From contig JAIXWG010000041.1 of assembly GCA_027482245.1 (NCBI GenBank), positions 1 to 64,000 on the forward strand: 64,000 nucleotides of DNA, in the 5' to 3' direction. This document shows, piece after piece, positions 8,839 through 16,488 of this stretch. Position numbers and translations under genes: made by a program. The notes beneath the pieces were generated by a model. That model was given only the letters and a program-made list of their open reading frames with translations, did not search any database and was not told where the DNA came from. The DNA is from Acetobacteraceae bacterium. Lineage in GTDB: Bacteria; Pseudomonadota; Alphaproteobacteria; Acetobacterales; Acetobacteraceae. Every line of letters starts with the position of its first letter. Position 1 is the first letter of the stretch.

Positions 8839-8854
8839 ACTTAGCGTTCTAAGT
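8839..8854. promoter_or_regulatory. Operator-like palindrome 1 (ACTTAG-CGTT-CTAAGT)
   Basis: A perfect 6-bp-arm palindrome 32 bases before the Rieske oxygenase ATG. Read on the minus strand it is ACTTAGAACGCTAAGTA, matching site 2 read on the plus strand, so each copy faces its own gene. Its size suits a MarR- or GntR-type dimer. No candidate regulator gene lies in the cluster. Confidence 0.6.
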
Positions 8855-8894
8855 GCATCCGCCGCAAGGCGGGTGCCGGGGGATTGACGTGGAA

Positions 8895-8910
8895 TCTTAG
8901 ATTGCTAAGT
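8895..8910. promoter_or_regulatory. Operator-like palindrome 2 (CTTAG-ATTG-CTAAG)
   Basis: A 5-bp-arm palindrome whose centre is 56 bp from that of site 1, in the same divergent region. A TTGACG at 8884-8889 stands just upstream, so the palindrome would cover the spacer and -10 region of the reductase promoter. This arrangement suggests repression relieved by a pathway metabolite. Confidence 0.6.
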
Positions 8911-8936
8911 AAATCGCCAGCGGGAGGTGCTCGGAC

Positions 8937-9905
8937 ATGGATGAGGATGCAGAGTTCCGCCCCTTGCGGGTGCTGGCCGCGGCGGCGATCGCGCAGGGCA
9001 TCTTCCGCTTCGACCTGGCCGATCCCGATGGCGCCGCGCTGCCCGACTTCACCGCCGGCGCCCATCTGCGCGTGCGGCTGCCGAACGGCCTGACCCGCCG
9101 CTATTCGCTCTGCAGCGATCCCGCCGAGACCGTCAGCTACAGCATCGCGGTGAAGCGCGACCCGGCCGGGCAGGGCGGGTCCGTCCTGCTGTGCGACCAG
9201 GTGAAGGCGGGGGACCTGCTGCCCTGCGCGCCACCGCGCAACGATTTTCCTCTAACGGGCAACCCGGTGTCGCGGCTGTTCATCGCAGGCGGCATCGGCA
9301 TCACGCCGATCATGTCCATGATCCGCCATTTGCAGGCGGAAGGCCGGCCGCCCTGGAAGCTCGTCTACCTCACCCGCTCCGCCGCCGAGACGGCGTTCCG
9401 GGAGGAACTCTCCGCGCCCGAGCTGAAGGGCAGGGTCGTCATCCACCATGATGGCGGCGACCCCGACCGCGCCTACGACCTCTGGCCCCTGCTCGACCAG
9501 CCCAAGGGCCGCCACATCCATTGCTGCGGCCCGCGCGGGCTGATGCAGGCGGTGCGGGACATGACGGGCCACTGGCCCGCCTCCGCCGTGCATTTCGAGG
9601 ATTTCGGCACCGGCAGCGGCCAGAAACGCGCCGATGACGCGCCCTTCGCCGTGCGCCTCGCCAGCACCGGCGCGCGGGTCGATGTGCCCGCCGGCACGAC
9701 GATCCTGGAGGCGCTGCGCGCTTCCGGCGTCGCCGTTTCCCATTCCTGCGAAAGCGGCACCTGCGGGTCCTGCCGCACGGGATTGCTGGAGGGGGAGGCC
9801 GACCATCGCGACCTCGTGCTCATGGAGCATGAGAAGGCGAACCGCATCATGGTCTGCGTCTCCCGCGCCGCGCCAGGCACAGACGAACTGGTGCTGGACC
9901 TGTGA
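8937..9905 (+). CDS. Phthalate dioxygenase reductase-type flavin/iron-sulfur oxidoreductase
   Basis: A 322-residue electron-transfer protein with three domains: an FMN-binding barrel (RRYSLCSDP, near residues 50-58), an NAD-binding domain (IAGGIGITPIMSM) and a C-terminal plant-type [2Fe-2S] ferredoxin. The ferredoxin cysteines are C271, C276, C279 and C307 (SCESGTCGSCRTG, then MVCVS). This order is that of the class IA phthalate dioxygenase reductase (Pht2/OphA1), which passes electrons from NADH to the Rieske oxygenase. GGGAGG precedes the ATG. It overlaps the next gene by 4 bp, and is the divergent partner of the oxygenase at 7488. Confidence 0.92.
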   Translation: MDEDAEFRPLRVLAAAAIAQGIFRFDLADPDGAALPDFTAGAHLRVRLPNGLTRRYSLCSDPAETVSYSIAVKRDPAGQGGSVLLCDQVKAGDLLPCAPPRNDFPLTGNPVSRLFIAGGIGITPIMSMIRHLQAEGRPPWKLVYLTRSAAETAFREELSAPELKGRVVIHHDGGDPDRAYDLWPLLDQPKGRHIHCCGPRGLMQAVRDMTGHWPASAVHFEDFGTGSGQKRADDAPFAVRLASTGARVDVPAGTTILEALRASGVAVSHSCESGTCGSCRTGLLEGEADHRDLVLMEHEKANRIMVCVSRAAPGTDELVLDL

Positions 9906-11083
9906 CGCGCCGCCTGCGGCTCGGCGTCTGCGGGCTGAGCCGCGCCTTCACGCTGATGCTGCCGACGCTGGCCGGCCACGCCCGGGTTGAACTCGTCGCC
10001 TGCGCCGATCCGCGGCCTGAAGCGCGCGCGCGCTTCACGCAGGATTTCCCCGGCAGCCGCGCCCATGCCGACATGGCGGCGCTGTGCCGGGACGACGCGG
10101 TGGAGGCGATCTACATCGCGACGCCGCACCAGTTCCACGCCACCGACGTCATCGCCGCCAGCGCCGCGGGCAAGCACTGCCTGGTGGAGAAGCCCATGGC
10201 GATCACGCTGGCCGATGGCGCCGCGATGATCGAGGCCGCGGACCGTGCCGGCGTGCAGCTGGTGATCGGCCACAGCCACAGCCAGGACGGCCCCGTGCTG
10301 GCGGCACGGCGGCTGATCGCGCGTGGCGATGTCGGCCGCCTGCGCCTCCTCACCGCGCTCACCTACACCGACTTCCTCTATCGCCCCCGGCGGCCGGAGG
10401 AGCTGGACACGGCGCAGGGCGGTGGCGTGGTGTTCAGCCAGGGCGCGCATCAGCTCGACATCGTGCGCCTCCTCGGCGGCGGCCTGGTCCGCAGCATCCG
10501 CGCGCAATGCTTCGACTGGGATGCGACGCGCCCGACGGAGGGCGCCTATACCGCCTTCCTGCAGTTCGAGGATGGTGCCACGGCGACGCTGACCTATAGC
10601 GGCCATGGCCGCTACGACACGGATGAGCTGATGGGCTGGGTGGGGGAGCTCGGCCAGCCCCGCGATCCCGAAGCCTATGGCACCGCGCGCCGCGCGTTGT
10701 CCGCCATCACCGATGAGGAAGCGGCCAAGGCCCGTCGCGCCTATGGGCCGAAGACACCGCCCCTCGCGCCCCCCGCACCGCCCGCCTTCCACAACCAGTT
10801 CGGCTTCCTGCTGGCGAGTTGCGAGCGTGCCGACCTCCGCCTGACGCCGGCGGGCGTGATGGTGCATGCCGATGACCGCCGCTGGCTGGAACCGGCGCCC
10901 CTGCCCGCAGTGCCGCGCGGCGAGGTGCTGGACGAATTCTGCGCCGCCGTGCTGGACGGCGCCCCGCCCCTGCATTCCGGTGCCTGGGGCATGGCGACGC
11001 TGGAAGCCTGCCTCGCCGTGCTGGAATCCTCCCGCACGGGCCAGGCGGTGACGCTGCGCCACCAGATCGCCGCAACAGGCTGA
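9902..11083 (+). CDS. Gfo/Idh/MocA-family dehydrogenase, Pht4-like (dihydrodiol dehydrogenase candidate)
   Basis: A 393-residue NAD(P)-dependent oxidoreductase. The Rossmann entry is RLGVCGLSRAF, followed by IYIATPHQFHATDV and the conserved Lys in LVEKPMAI. The segment GHSHSQDGPV resembles the 4,5-dihydro-4,5-dihydroxyphthalate dehydrogenase (Pht4) subgroup. The expected reaction is oxidation of the cis-dihydrodiol made by the oxygenase to the dihydroxy aromatic. It starts with GTG at 9902, overlapping the reductase stop (GTGA), so the two are translationally coupled. With the decarboxylase-like gene it completes a phthalate-to-protocatechuate set. Confidence 0.85.
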   Translation: MTRRLRLGVCGLSRAFTLMLPTLAGHARVELVACADPRPEARARFTQDFPGSRAHADMAALCRDDAVEAIYIATPHQFHATDVIAASAAGKHCLVEKPMAITLADGAAMIEAADRAGVQLVIGHSHSQDGPVLAARRLIARGDVGRLRLLTALTYTDFLYRPRRPEELDTAQGGGVVFSQGAHQLDIVRLLGGGLVRSIRAQCFDWDATRPTEGAYTAFLQFEDGATATLTYSGHGRYDTDELMGWVGELGQPRDPEAYGTARRALSAITDEEAAKARRAYGPKTPPLAPPAPPAFHNQFGFLLASCERADLRLTPAGVMVHADDRRWLEPAPLPAVPRGEVLDEFCAAVLDGAPPLHSGAWGMATLEACLAVLESSRTGQAVTLRHQIAATG

Positions 11084-11092
11084 GGAAACCGC

Positions 11093-11275
11093 ATGGCCAC
11101 GCTCCGCATCGAGGCGACGCGCGACGACGCGACGGGCCTTTTCTACCTCTCGGTCTTCATGCCGGCGGAGGCGAAGGAGCCCTTCGTCACGACCGCGCCC
11201 CGCTACATGAGCGCGGCGGCGGCCGAGCAGGACATGATCGCGACGATCACCGCGACGGCGAACCGGCCGCGGTAA
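11093..11275 (+). CDS. Small conserved-looking hypothetical protein
   Basis: A 60-residue protein (MATLRIEATRDDATGLFYLS...) placed 9 bp after the Pht4-like gene with GAGGAAACCGC before its ATG, so it is probably the last gene of that operon. It has no signal peptide or membrane segment and I do not recognise a family. The composition suggests a small alpha/beta protein. Its final 29 bases overlap the convergent phosphodiesterase-like gene. Confidence 0.55.
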   Translation: MATLRIEATRDDATGLFYLSVFMPAEAKEPFVTTAPRYMSAAAAEQDMIATITATANRPR

Positions 11276-12686
11276 GCGCCGTCGGGTAGAGGCGCCCGCC
11301 GGCCTCCGCCCGCATCGCCTCCAGCACGAAGCCGCGGGGCAGGGCGACGCGTTCGCGCAGCGGCATCGCATCCGCGCCCGCATCCCAGGCGGCGGCCAGG
11401 GGCCGGCCCTCCGTGCCCTTATGGTCGAGGCCGAGCAGGTGCAGCACCGTCGGCGCGATGTCGGTCAGGTCCGCCGGCATCTGCGCCACCGCGCCGTCGC
11501 GGAAGGGCCCGCCCTGCATCACCAGCACCGTCGCCAGTTCCGACCGGTGCAGCCCGCCATGCATGCCGCCGCCCTCCGGCACATCTGGTGCATCGAAGGG
11601 CGCGGTGCCCGGCAGGCCCCATTCGTCGGAGGCCTCGCTGCCCGCGAAGGTGACGACAAGGTCCGCGCTGCGGCGATGCCCGCTGCCGAGCAGCGAGAGG
11701 GGAGCGGCCTGGCCTTCTGGCAGGATGGAGGGATCACGGGCGAAAAGCGGCCCGGCCCAGGCCTGCGTCGCGAGGAAGGACGCGACCTGCGACGCCAGCG
11801 CGGGATCGCGGAACCAGAGGCCCGGCGCGGCCGCCGGCGCCACCGCGATGTCGATGCCATCGCCGAGCCCCGTGCCCGCACGGAAGCCCGCGCGGACCAG
11901 TTCCTCCCGCAGCGAGAGCTTGCCGCGGCCGGTCACATGGCCGTGGTCGGACAGCACGATGATGGCGATGTCCTCCGCCTCCGGCTGCGCGTCGCGCCAG
12001 GCGATGATGTCGCCCAGCACGGCATCCGCGGCGCGCAGGCCTGCCTGCGCCTCCGGCGACCGCAGACCGCCCCAGTGGAAGGCGATGTCGGGCTCCGACA
12101 GCCACAGCAGCGTGACGTCGGGCCGGCGTTCCGGCAGCACGACCTCCAGCAGCACCCGCGCGGCATGGCGCAGCCGCGCCAGGTTCGGCACGGCATGCGG
12201 TGGCGTGGGTCCGAGGCGGTCGCGCACCAGGCGCGCCGCCTCCCCCTCCTCATCCTCGACATTCCAGCGGAAGCTGCCGAGGCGTTCCGCCGCGGGGTGC
12301 AGCAGCCGCGCCGCGCCCGCGGTGCCGGCGCTGACGAGCGCGAAGGTGAGGCCCTTCTCCGCCAGCCGCTCGCCGAGGCTCGGGCGTTCCAGCGGGCTTT
12401 CCCGCCCCTGCGCCATGGCCAGCACATCGGCGACGAGCTTGGTGCGCAGCAGCCGGTCCGGCGCTACCGCGGCATCGAACAGCGTGTTCGCCACCATCCC
12501 ATGCCCGCCCGGGCGGCATCCCGTGATGAGGGAAGGGGTCGCGACGCGCGTCTCGCTGGGGAAGACGCTGCGGGCATTGGCGAAGCGCGTGCCGCGCGCG
12601 GCCAGCGCGGCGAGGTGCGGCGTGGCGGCAGGCGAGACCATGTCGGGCCGCAGCCCGTCCAGTGCCACCAGGATGAAGCGTGTCAT
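11247..12686 (-). CDS. Alkaline phosphatase superfamily protein (type I phosphodiesterase/NPP-like)
   Basis: A 479-residue enzyme of the nucleotide pyrophosphatase/phosphodiesterase group. Metal and nucleophile positions visible are D10 (VALDGLRPD), the probable Thr46 nucleophile in FPSETR, D and H in LSEPDIAFH, and D-H in LSDHGHVTG. No signal peptide is evident, so it should act in the cytoplasm on an imported ester. It is the last gene of an eight-gene operon, 9 bp after the permease, with a phosphonate-monoesterase-like enzyme at the other end. The shared operon suggests that transported phosphate or phosphonate esters are hydrolysed. The substrate is unknown. Confidence 0.82.
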   Translation of the reverse strand: MTRFILVALDGLRPDMVSPAATPHLAALAARGTRFANARSVFPSETRVATPSLITGCRPGGHGMVANTLFDAAVAPDRLLRTKLVADVLAMAQGRESPLERPSLGERLAEKGLTFALVSAGTAGAARLLHPAAERLGSFRWNVEDEEGEAARLVRDRLGPTPPHAVPNLARLRHAARVLLEVVLPERRPDVTLLWLSEPDIAFHWGGLRSPEAQAGLRAADAVLGDIIAWRDAQPEAEDIAIIVLSDHGHVTGRGKLSLREELVRAGFRAGTGLGDGIDIAVAPAAAPGLWFRDPALASQVASFLATQAWAGPLFARDPSILPEGQAAPLSLLGSGHRRSADLVVTFAGSEASDEWGLPGTAPFDAPDVPEGGGMHGGLHRSELATVLVMQGGPFRDGAVAQMPADLTDIAPTVLHLLGLDHKGTEGRPLAAAWDAGADAMPLRERVALPRGFVLEAMRAEAGGRLYPTALTAAGSPSR

Positions 12687-12695
12687 GGGTCGGGC

Positions 12696-13571
12696 CTATC
12701 GTAGCGTGGGGTCCATGCGATCCCGCAGCCAGTCGCCGATGAGGGAGACGGAGAGCGTCGTCAGCACGATGGTGAGGGCGGGAGAGAGCAGGATCCAGGG
12801 CGCGCGCGTCAGGTATTCGCGCCCATAGCCGACCATGCTGCCGAGCGAGGTCGATGGCGGCTGCACGCCGAGGCCGAGGAAACTCAGGCCGCTTTCCAGC
12901 AGGATGATCTCCGGGAAGGCCAGCGTCATGGAGACGATGAGCGTGGAGGCGATGTTCGGCAGCACGTGCCGCCCATAGATCCGCCAGGGGGAAGCGCCCA
13001 ATTGCCGCACCGCCGCCGCATAGCCCTGCGACCCCGCGCTGATGGCCAGCCCCCGCGCGATGCGGGCATAGCGTTCCCAGGCATGCAGGCCGAGCAGGCC
13101 AATGAACAGCACCATGGAATTGCCGAAGAAGGCCAGCACCGCCAGCGCCAGGATCAGGAAGGGCAGGCTGGCGGAGAAATCGACCAGCGCCAGCACCAGC
13201 TGCTCCACGAAGCCGCGGAAATGCGCGGCCAGGAAGCCGAGCGTCGTGCCGATCAGCGCGCCGATGATGGTGGCGCCGAAGGCGATCAGCAGGCTCATGC
13301 GGATCGAGTAGATCAGCCGCGCCAGCACATCGCGACCGAGTTCATCCGTGCCCAGCGGATGCAGCCAGGTGCCGCCCATGAAGGCCGGCGGCGCCAGGCG
13401 GTTGCGCAGGTCGAGCGCGGTGTAGGCGTAGGGGCTGATGACATCGGCCAGCACCGCCACCAGCAGCATCAGCGTCAGCCACGCCAGGCCGAACAGCACC
13501 ATGGGCGGCGGCAGGGCGTGCTTCGCCCGGGGCGGGGCCTCCGCCATGGCGGGCAGGGTCATGTCGGACAT
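12696..13571 (-). CDS. ABC transporter permease, dipeptide type (DppC-like)
   Basis: A 291-residue inner-membrane permease of the Opp/Dpp C family. It has an N-terminal membrane segment (MVLFGLAWLTLMLLVAVLADV), the LHPLGTDELGRDVLARL motif typical of the C subunit, five more hydrophobic segments, and the EAA loop around AVRQLGASPWRIYGRHVLPN that contacts the ATPase. It pairs with the B-type permease, which ends 1 bp upstream. The importer probably moves peptides or another amphiphilic solute; its operon partners hint at organophosphorus or sulfate esters. Confidence 0.92.
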   Translation of the reverse strand: MSDMTLPAMAEAPPRAKHALPPPMVLFGLAWLTLMLLVAVLADVISPYAYTALDLRNRLAPPAFMGGTWLHPLGTDELGRDVLARLIYSIRMSLLIAFGATIIGALIGTTLGFLAAHFRGFVEQLVLALVDFSASLPFLILALAVLAFFGNSMVLFIGLLGLHAWERYARIARGLAISAGSQGYAAAVRQLGASPWRIYGRHVLPNIASTLIVSMTLAFPEIILLESGLSFLGLGVQPPSTSLGSMVGYGREYLTRAPWILLSPALTIVLTTLSVSLIGDWLRDRMDPTLR

Positions 13572-13572
13572 G

Positions 13573-14514
13573 TCAGCCCATCCCCGCCGCGCGTCGCGGC
13601 TGGTTGCGCAGCCGGGGGTCGAGCAGCCCGTAGAGCAGATCGACGATCAGGTTGGAGGTCACCATCGTCATCGCCACCAGCAGCAGCACGCATTGCACGA
13701 CGGCGAGGTCGCGGTTCGCGACCGCCACCACCAGCAGCCGCCCGACCCCGGGCCAGGAGAAGACGCTTTCGACCACGACCGCGCCGGCGATCAGGCTGCC
13801 GACCATGAAGCCGACGATGGTGACGGTGGGGATGGCGGCGTTCGGCAGCGCATGGCCCCAGACCACCGCGCGCCAGGGCACGCCCTTGGCGCTGGCGGTG
13901 CGGATATAGGGCTGGCCCAGCACTTCCAGCATCGCGCTGCGGGTGAAGCGTGCCAGCACCGCCGCGCCGCCGATGCCGAGCGTGATGATCGGCAGGATCG
14001 CATGCCGCCAGCTGTCCTGTCCGCCGGAGGGCAGCCAGCCCAGCTGCACCGCGAAGACCAGCACCAGCAGCAGGCCGAGCACGAAGGACGGCACGGTGAA
14101 ACCCGCCACCGCCAGCATCATCACCGCGCGGTCGATGAAGGAGTTGCGGTGCAGCGCCGCGGTGATGCCCGCGGGGATGCCGAGCCCCACCTTGATGGCG
14201 AGCGCCGGCAGGGTCAGCGCCAGCGTCGCCGGGATGCGCTCCGCCACCAGCACGATGGCGTCGCGCCCGTCCCGCATGGATCGCCCGAGATCGCCCTGAA
14301 GAATGGCGCCGAAGTAGTGGAAGTATTGCACCCAGACCGGCTGATCGAGGCCCCAGGCCGCCCGGAAGGCCTCCACGGCCTCCGGCGGCGCATCGGCGCC
14401 CATGATGATCTGCGCGGGGTCGCCGGACAGGCGCAGCACGACGAAGGCGAAGGTCACGACCATCACGATGGTGACGGCCGCGCGCAGCAATCGGCTGCCG
14501 AGGAAGCGGATCAT
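13573..14514 (-). CDS. ABC transporter permease, dipeptide type (DppB-like)
   Basis: A 313-residue permease of the Opp/Dpp B family: MIRFLGSRLLRAAVTIVMVV at the N-terminus, an extended periplasmic loop with WGLDQPVWVQYFHY, and the EAA loop IRTASAKGVPWRAVVWGHALPN. The open frame begins at 14550, but the ATG at 14514 fits family N-termini and lies just after the stop of the upstream ATPase gene (14516), with one base between. It forms the channel heterodimer with the DppC-like subunit encoded next. Confidence 0.92.
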   Translation of the reverse strand: MIRFLGSRLLRAAVTIVMVVTFAFVVLRLSGDPAQIIMGADAPPEAVEAFRAAWGLDQPVWVQYFHYFGAILQGDLGRSMRDGRDAIVLVAERIPATLALTLPALAIKVGLGIPAGITAALHRNSFIDRAVMMLAVAGFTVPSFVLGLLLVLVFAVQLGWLPSGGQDSWRHAILPIITLGIGGAAVLARFTRSAMLEVLGQPYIRTASAKGVPWRAVVWGHALPNAAIPTVTIVGFMVGSLIAGAVVVESVFSWPGVGRLLVVAVANRDLAVVQCVLLLVAMTMVTSNLIVDLLYGLLDPRLRNQPRRAAGMG

Positions 14515-14515
14515 C

Positions 14516-15511
14516 TCAGGCGGCCTTTCGCGTGACGGCGGGCGCGACATCGCCCTGGACGACGTGGCAGGCGACGAGGCGGCCGTCGCCGCGGCGCGGC
14601 TTCAGCACCGGCGTCTCCCGCGCACACAGCGCCGTCGCTACGGGGCAGCGCGGGTGGAAGGCGCAGCCGCTCGGCCGGTCCGCGGGGTTCGGCGGATCGC
14701 CCTGCAGCACGATCCGCTGGCCGCTGCGGCCGGGATGCGGGATGGCGGAGACGAGGGCCTGCGCATAGGGATGCGCGGGCTCATGCAGCACCGCATCCGG
14801 CTCCCCTTCCTCCACGATGGTACCGAGATACATCACGGCGACACGATGGCTCACCTGCCGCACGGCACGCAGGTCGTGGCTGATGAAGAGGATGCCGAGG
14901 CCGAGGCGTTCCTGCTGGTCCATCAGCAGGTTCATCACCTGCGCCTGGATGGAGACGTCGAGCGCGCTGATCGGCTCGTCGCAGACCAGCAGCGCGGGTT
15001 CCGTCGCCAGCGCGCGGGCCAGCACGGCGCGCTGCCGCTGGCCGCCCGAGAGTTCATGCGGGTAGCGCGCCGCCTGGTCGGGGCGGAGCCCCACGGCGCG
15101 CAGCGCCTCCATCGCGCGGCCAGCGCGATCCTTCGCCTCACCGATGCGATGGATGTCGAGCGGTTCCTGCACCTGCGCGCCGATCGGCAGGCGGCGATCC
15201 AGCGCGCCGAGCGGGTCCTGGAACACCATCTGCATGCGCGACCGCAGCGCGCGCCAGGCGTCTGTGCCGGGCGGGGGCATGGGCTTGTCCTGGAAGGCCA
15301 CGCTGCCGGCATCCGGCGCCTCCAGCCCCAGCACCAGGCGGCCCGTGGTGGATTTGCCGCAGCCGGACTCACCGACCAGGCCCAGGGTGCGCCCGCGCTC
15401 CACGGAGAGGGAGACGCCATCGACGGCGCGAACCTCGACGCTGCGTCCCATCAGCCCGCGCCGCATGGCGTAGCGGCGCACCAGGCCCTTGGCTTCCAGC
15501 ATCGGGGTCAT
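14516..15511 (-). CDS. ABC transporter ATP-binding protein, dipeptide type (DppF-like)
   Basis: A 331-residue ATPase with Walker A GLVGESGCGKST, signature [15 protein letters not shown], Walker B LLVCDEPISALD and the switch His in FISHDL. The C-terminal oligopeptide-transport extension has its cysteine cluster (SGCAFHPRCPVATALC), a feature of Dpp/Opp ATPases that can bind an Fe-S cluster. It overlaps the preceding DppD-like gene by 4 bp. It energises import through the two permeases downstream. Confidence 0.93.
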   Translation of the reverse strand: MTPMLEAKGLVRRYAMRRGLMGRSVEVRAVDGVSLSVERGRTLGLVGESGCGKSTTGRLVLGLEAPDAGSVAFQDKPMPPPGTDAWRALRSRMQMVFQDPLGALDRRLPIGAQVQEPLDIHRIGEAKDRAGRAMEALRAVGLRPDQAARYPHELSGGQRQRAVLARALATEPALLVCDEPISALDVSIQAQVMNLLMDQQERLGLGILFISHDLRAVRQVSHRVAVMYLGTIVEEGEPDAVLHEPAHPYAQALVSAIPHPGRSGQRIVLQGDPPNPADRPSGCAFHPRCPVATALCARETPVLKPRRGDGRLVACHVVQGDVAPAVTRKAA

Positions 15512-16488
15512 GCGGCGACGGTTTCCTTCAGCAGGCCCATGGCGGTGGCGCGGATGCAGGCGGCCTGGTGGCCCTGCGCCAGCGCAACGGAAGCCGGCAC
15601 CGCGATGTCGCAGGCGGGCGACCGTTCGGCGCAGCGCGGCGCGAAGGCGCAGCCCTTCGGCATGGCCCAGGGTTCCGGCACGCTGCCGGGAATGGCGGCC
15701 AGCCGCCGGCGCGGCCCGTCCAGCGGCGGCAGCGCGCCGAGCAGGCCGTTGGTGTAGGGATGGGTCGGCGCTTCGAACAGCCGCGCCACCGGCGCCTGCT
15801 CCACGATGCGGCCTGCATACATGACGCAGACGCGGTCGCAGCTTTCCGCGACGACGCCGAGGTCGTGGGAGATCAGCACCAGCGCCATCCCCGTCTCCCG
15901 CCGCAGATCCTGCAGCAGCGTCAGGATTTGCGCCTGGATCGTCACGTCGAGCGCCGTCGTCGGCTCGTCCGCCACCAGCAGCTCCGGCCTTCCCGCCAGG
16001 GCGATCGCGATCATGACGCGCTGGTTCTGCCCGCCGGAGAGTTCATGCGGCCAGGCATCGAGCCTGCGCGCGGCATCGGGGATGCCGACCTGGTCGAAAA
16101 GGCGCTTCGCCTCCGCCCGCGCCGCCGCGCCCTGCATGCCGCGATGCAGGCGCAGCGCTTCCTCCACTTGGCGACCGATGCGGATCACGGGGTTCAGGCT
16201 GCTGGCGGGGTCCTGGAAGATCATCGCGATCCGCCCGCCGCGCACCCGGTCCAGCGTGGCAGGCGGGGCACCGAGCAGTTCCTGATCCTGCAGCCTGGCG
16301 CTGCCGGTCACGCGCGCCTTGCCCGGCAGCAACCCCAGCGCGGCGAGCCAGGTGACGGACTTGCCGCAGCCGGATTCGCCCACGAGTCCCACCGCCTCCC
16401 CGGCCGCGACATCCAGGTCGATGCCGCGCAGGACGAACTGGCCATCGAAGGCCACGCGGAGATTCCGCAGCGAGACGAGCGCGGTCAC
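15508..16488 (-). CDS. ABC transporter ATP-binding protein, dipeptide type (DppD-like)
   Basis: A 326-residue ATPase with Walker A GLVGESGCGKSV, signature LSGGQNQRVMIAIALA, Walker B LLVADEPTTALD and the C-terminal GCAFAPRCAERSPAC cysteine motif. The reading frame is open to 16728, but residues before VTALVSLRNL look like antisense of the neighbouring gene. The GTG at 16488 overlaps the binding-protein stop as GTGA, so it is taken as the start. It works as a heterodimer with the DppF-like subunit. Confidence 0.92.
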   Translation of the reverse strand: MTALVSLRNLRVAFDGQFVLRGIDLDVAAGEAVGLVGESGCGKSVTWLAALGLLPGKARVTGSARLQDQELLGAPPATLDRVRGGRIAMIFQDPASSLNPVIRIGRQVEEALRLHRGMQGAAARAEAKRLFDQVGIPDAARRLDAWPHELSGGQNQRVMIAIALAGRPELLVADEPTTALDVTIQAQILTLLQDLRRETGMALVLISHDLGVVAESCDRVCVMYAGRIVEQAPVARLFEAPTHPYTNGLLGALPPLDGPRRRLAAIPGSVPEPWAMPKGCAFAPRCAERSPACDIAVPASVALAQGHQAACIRATAMGLLKETVAA

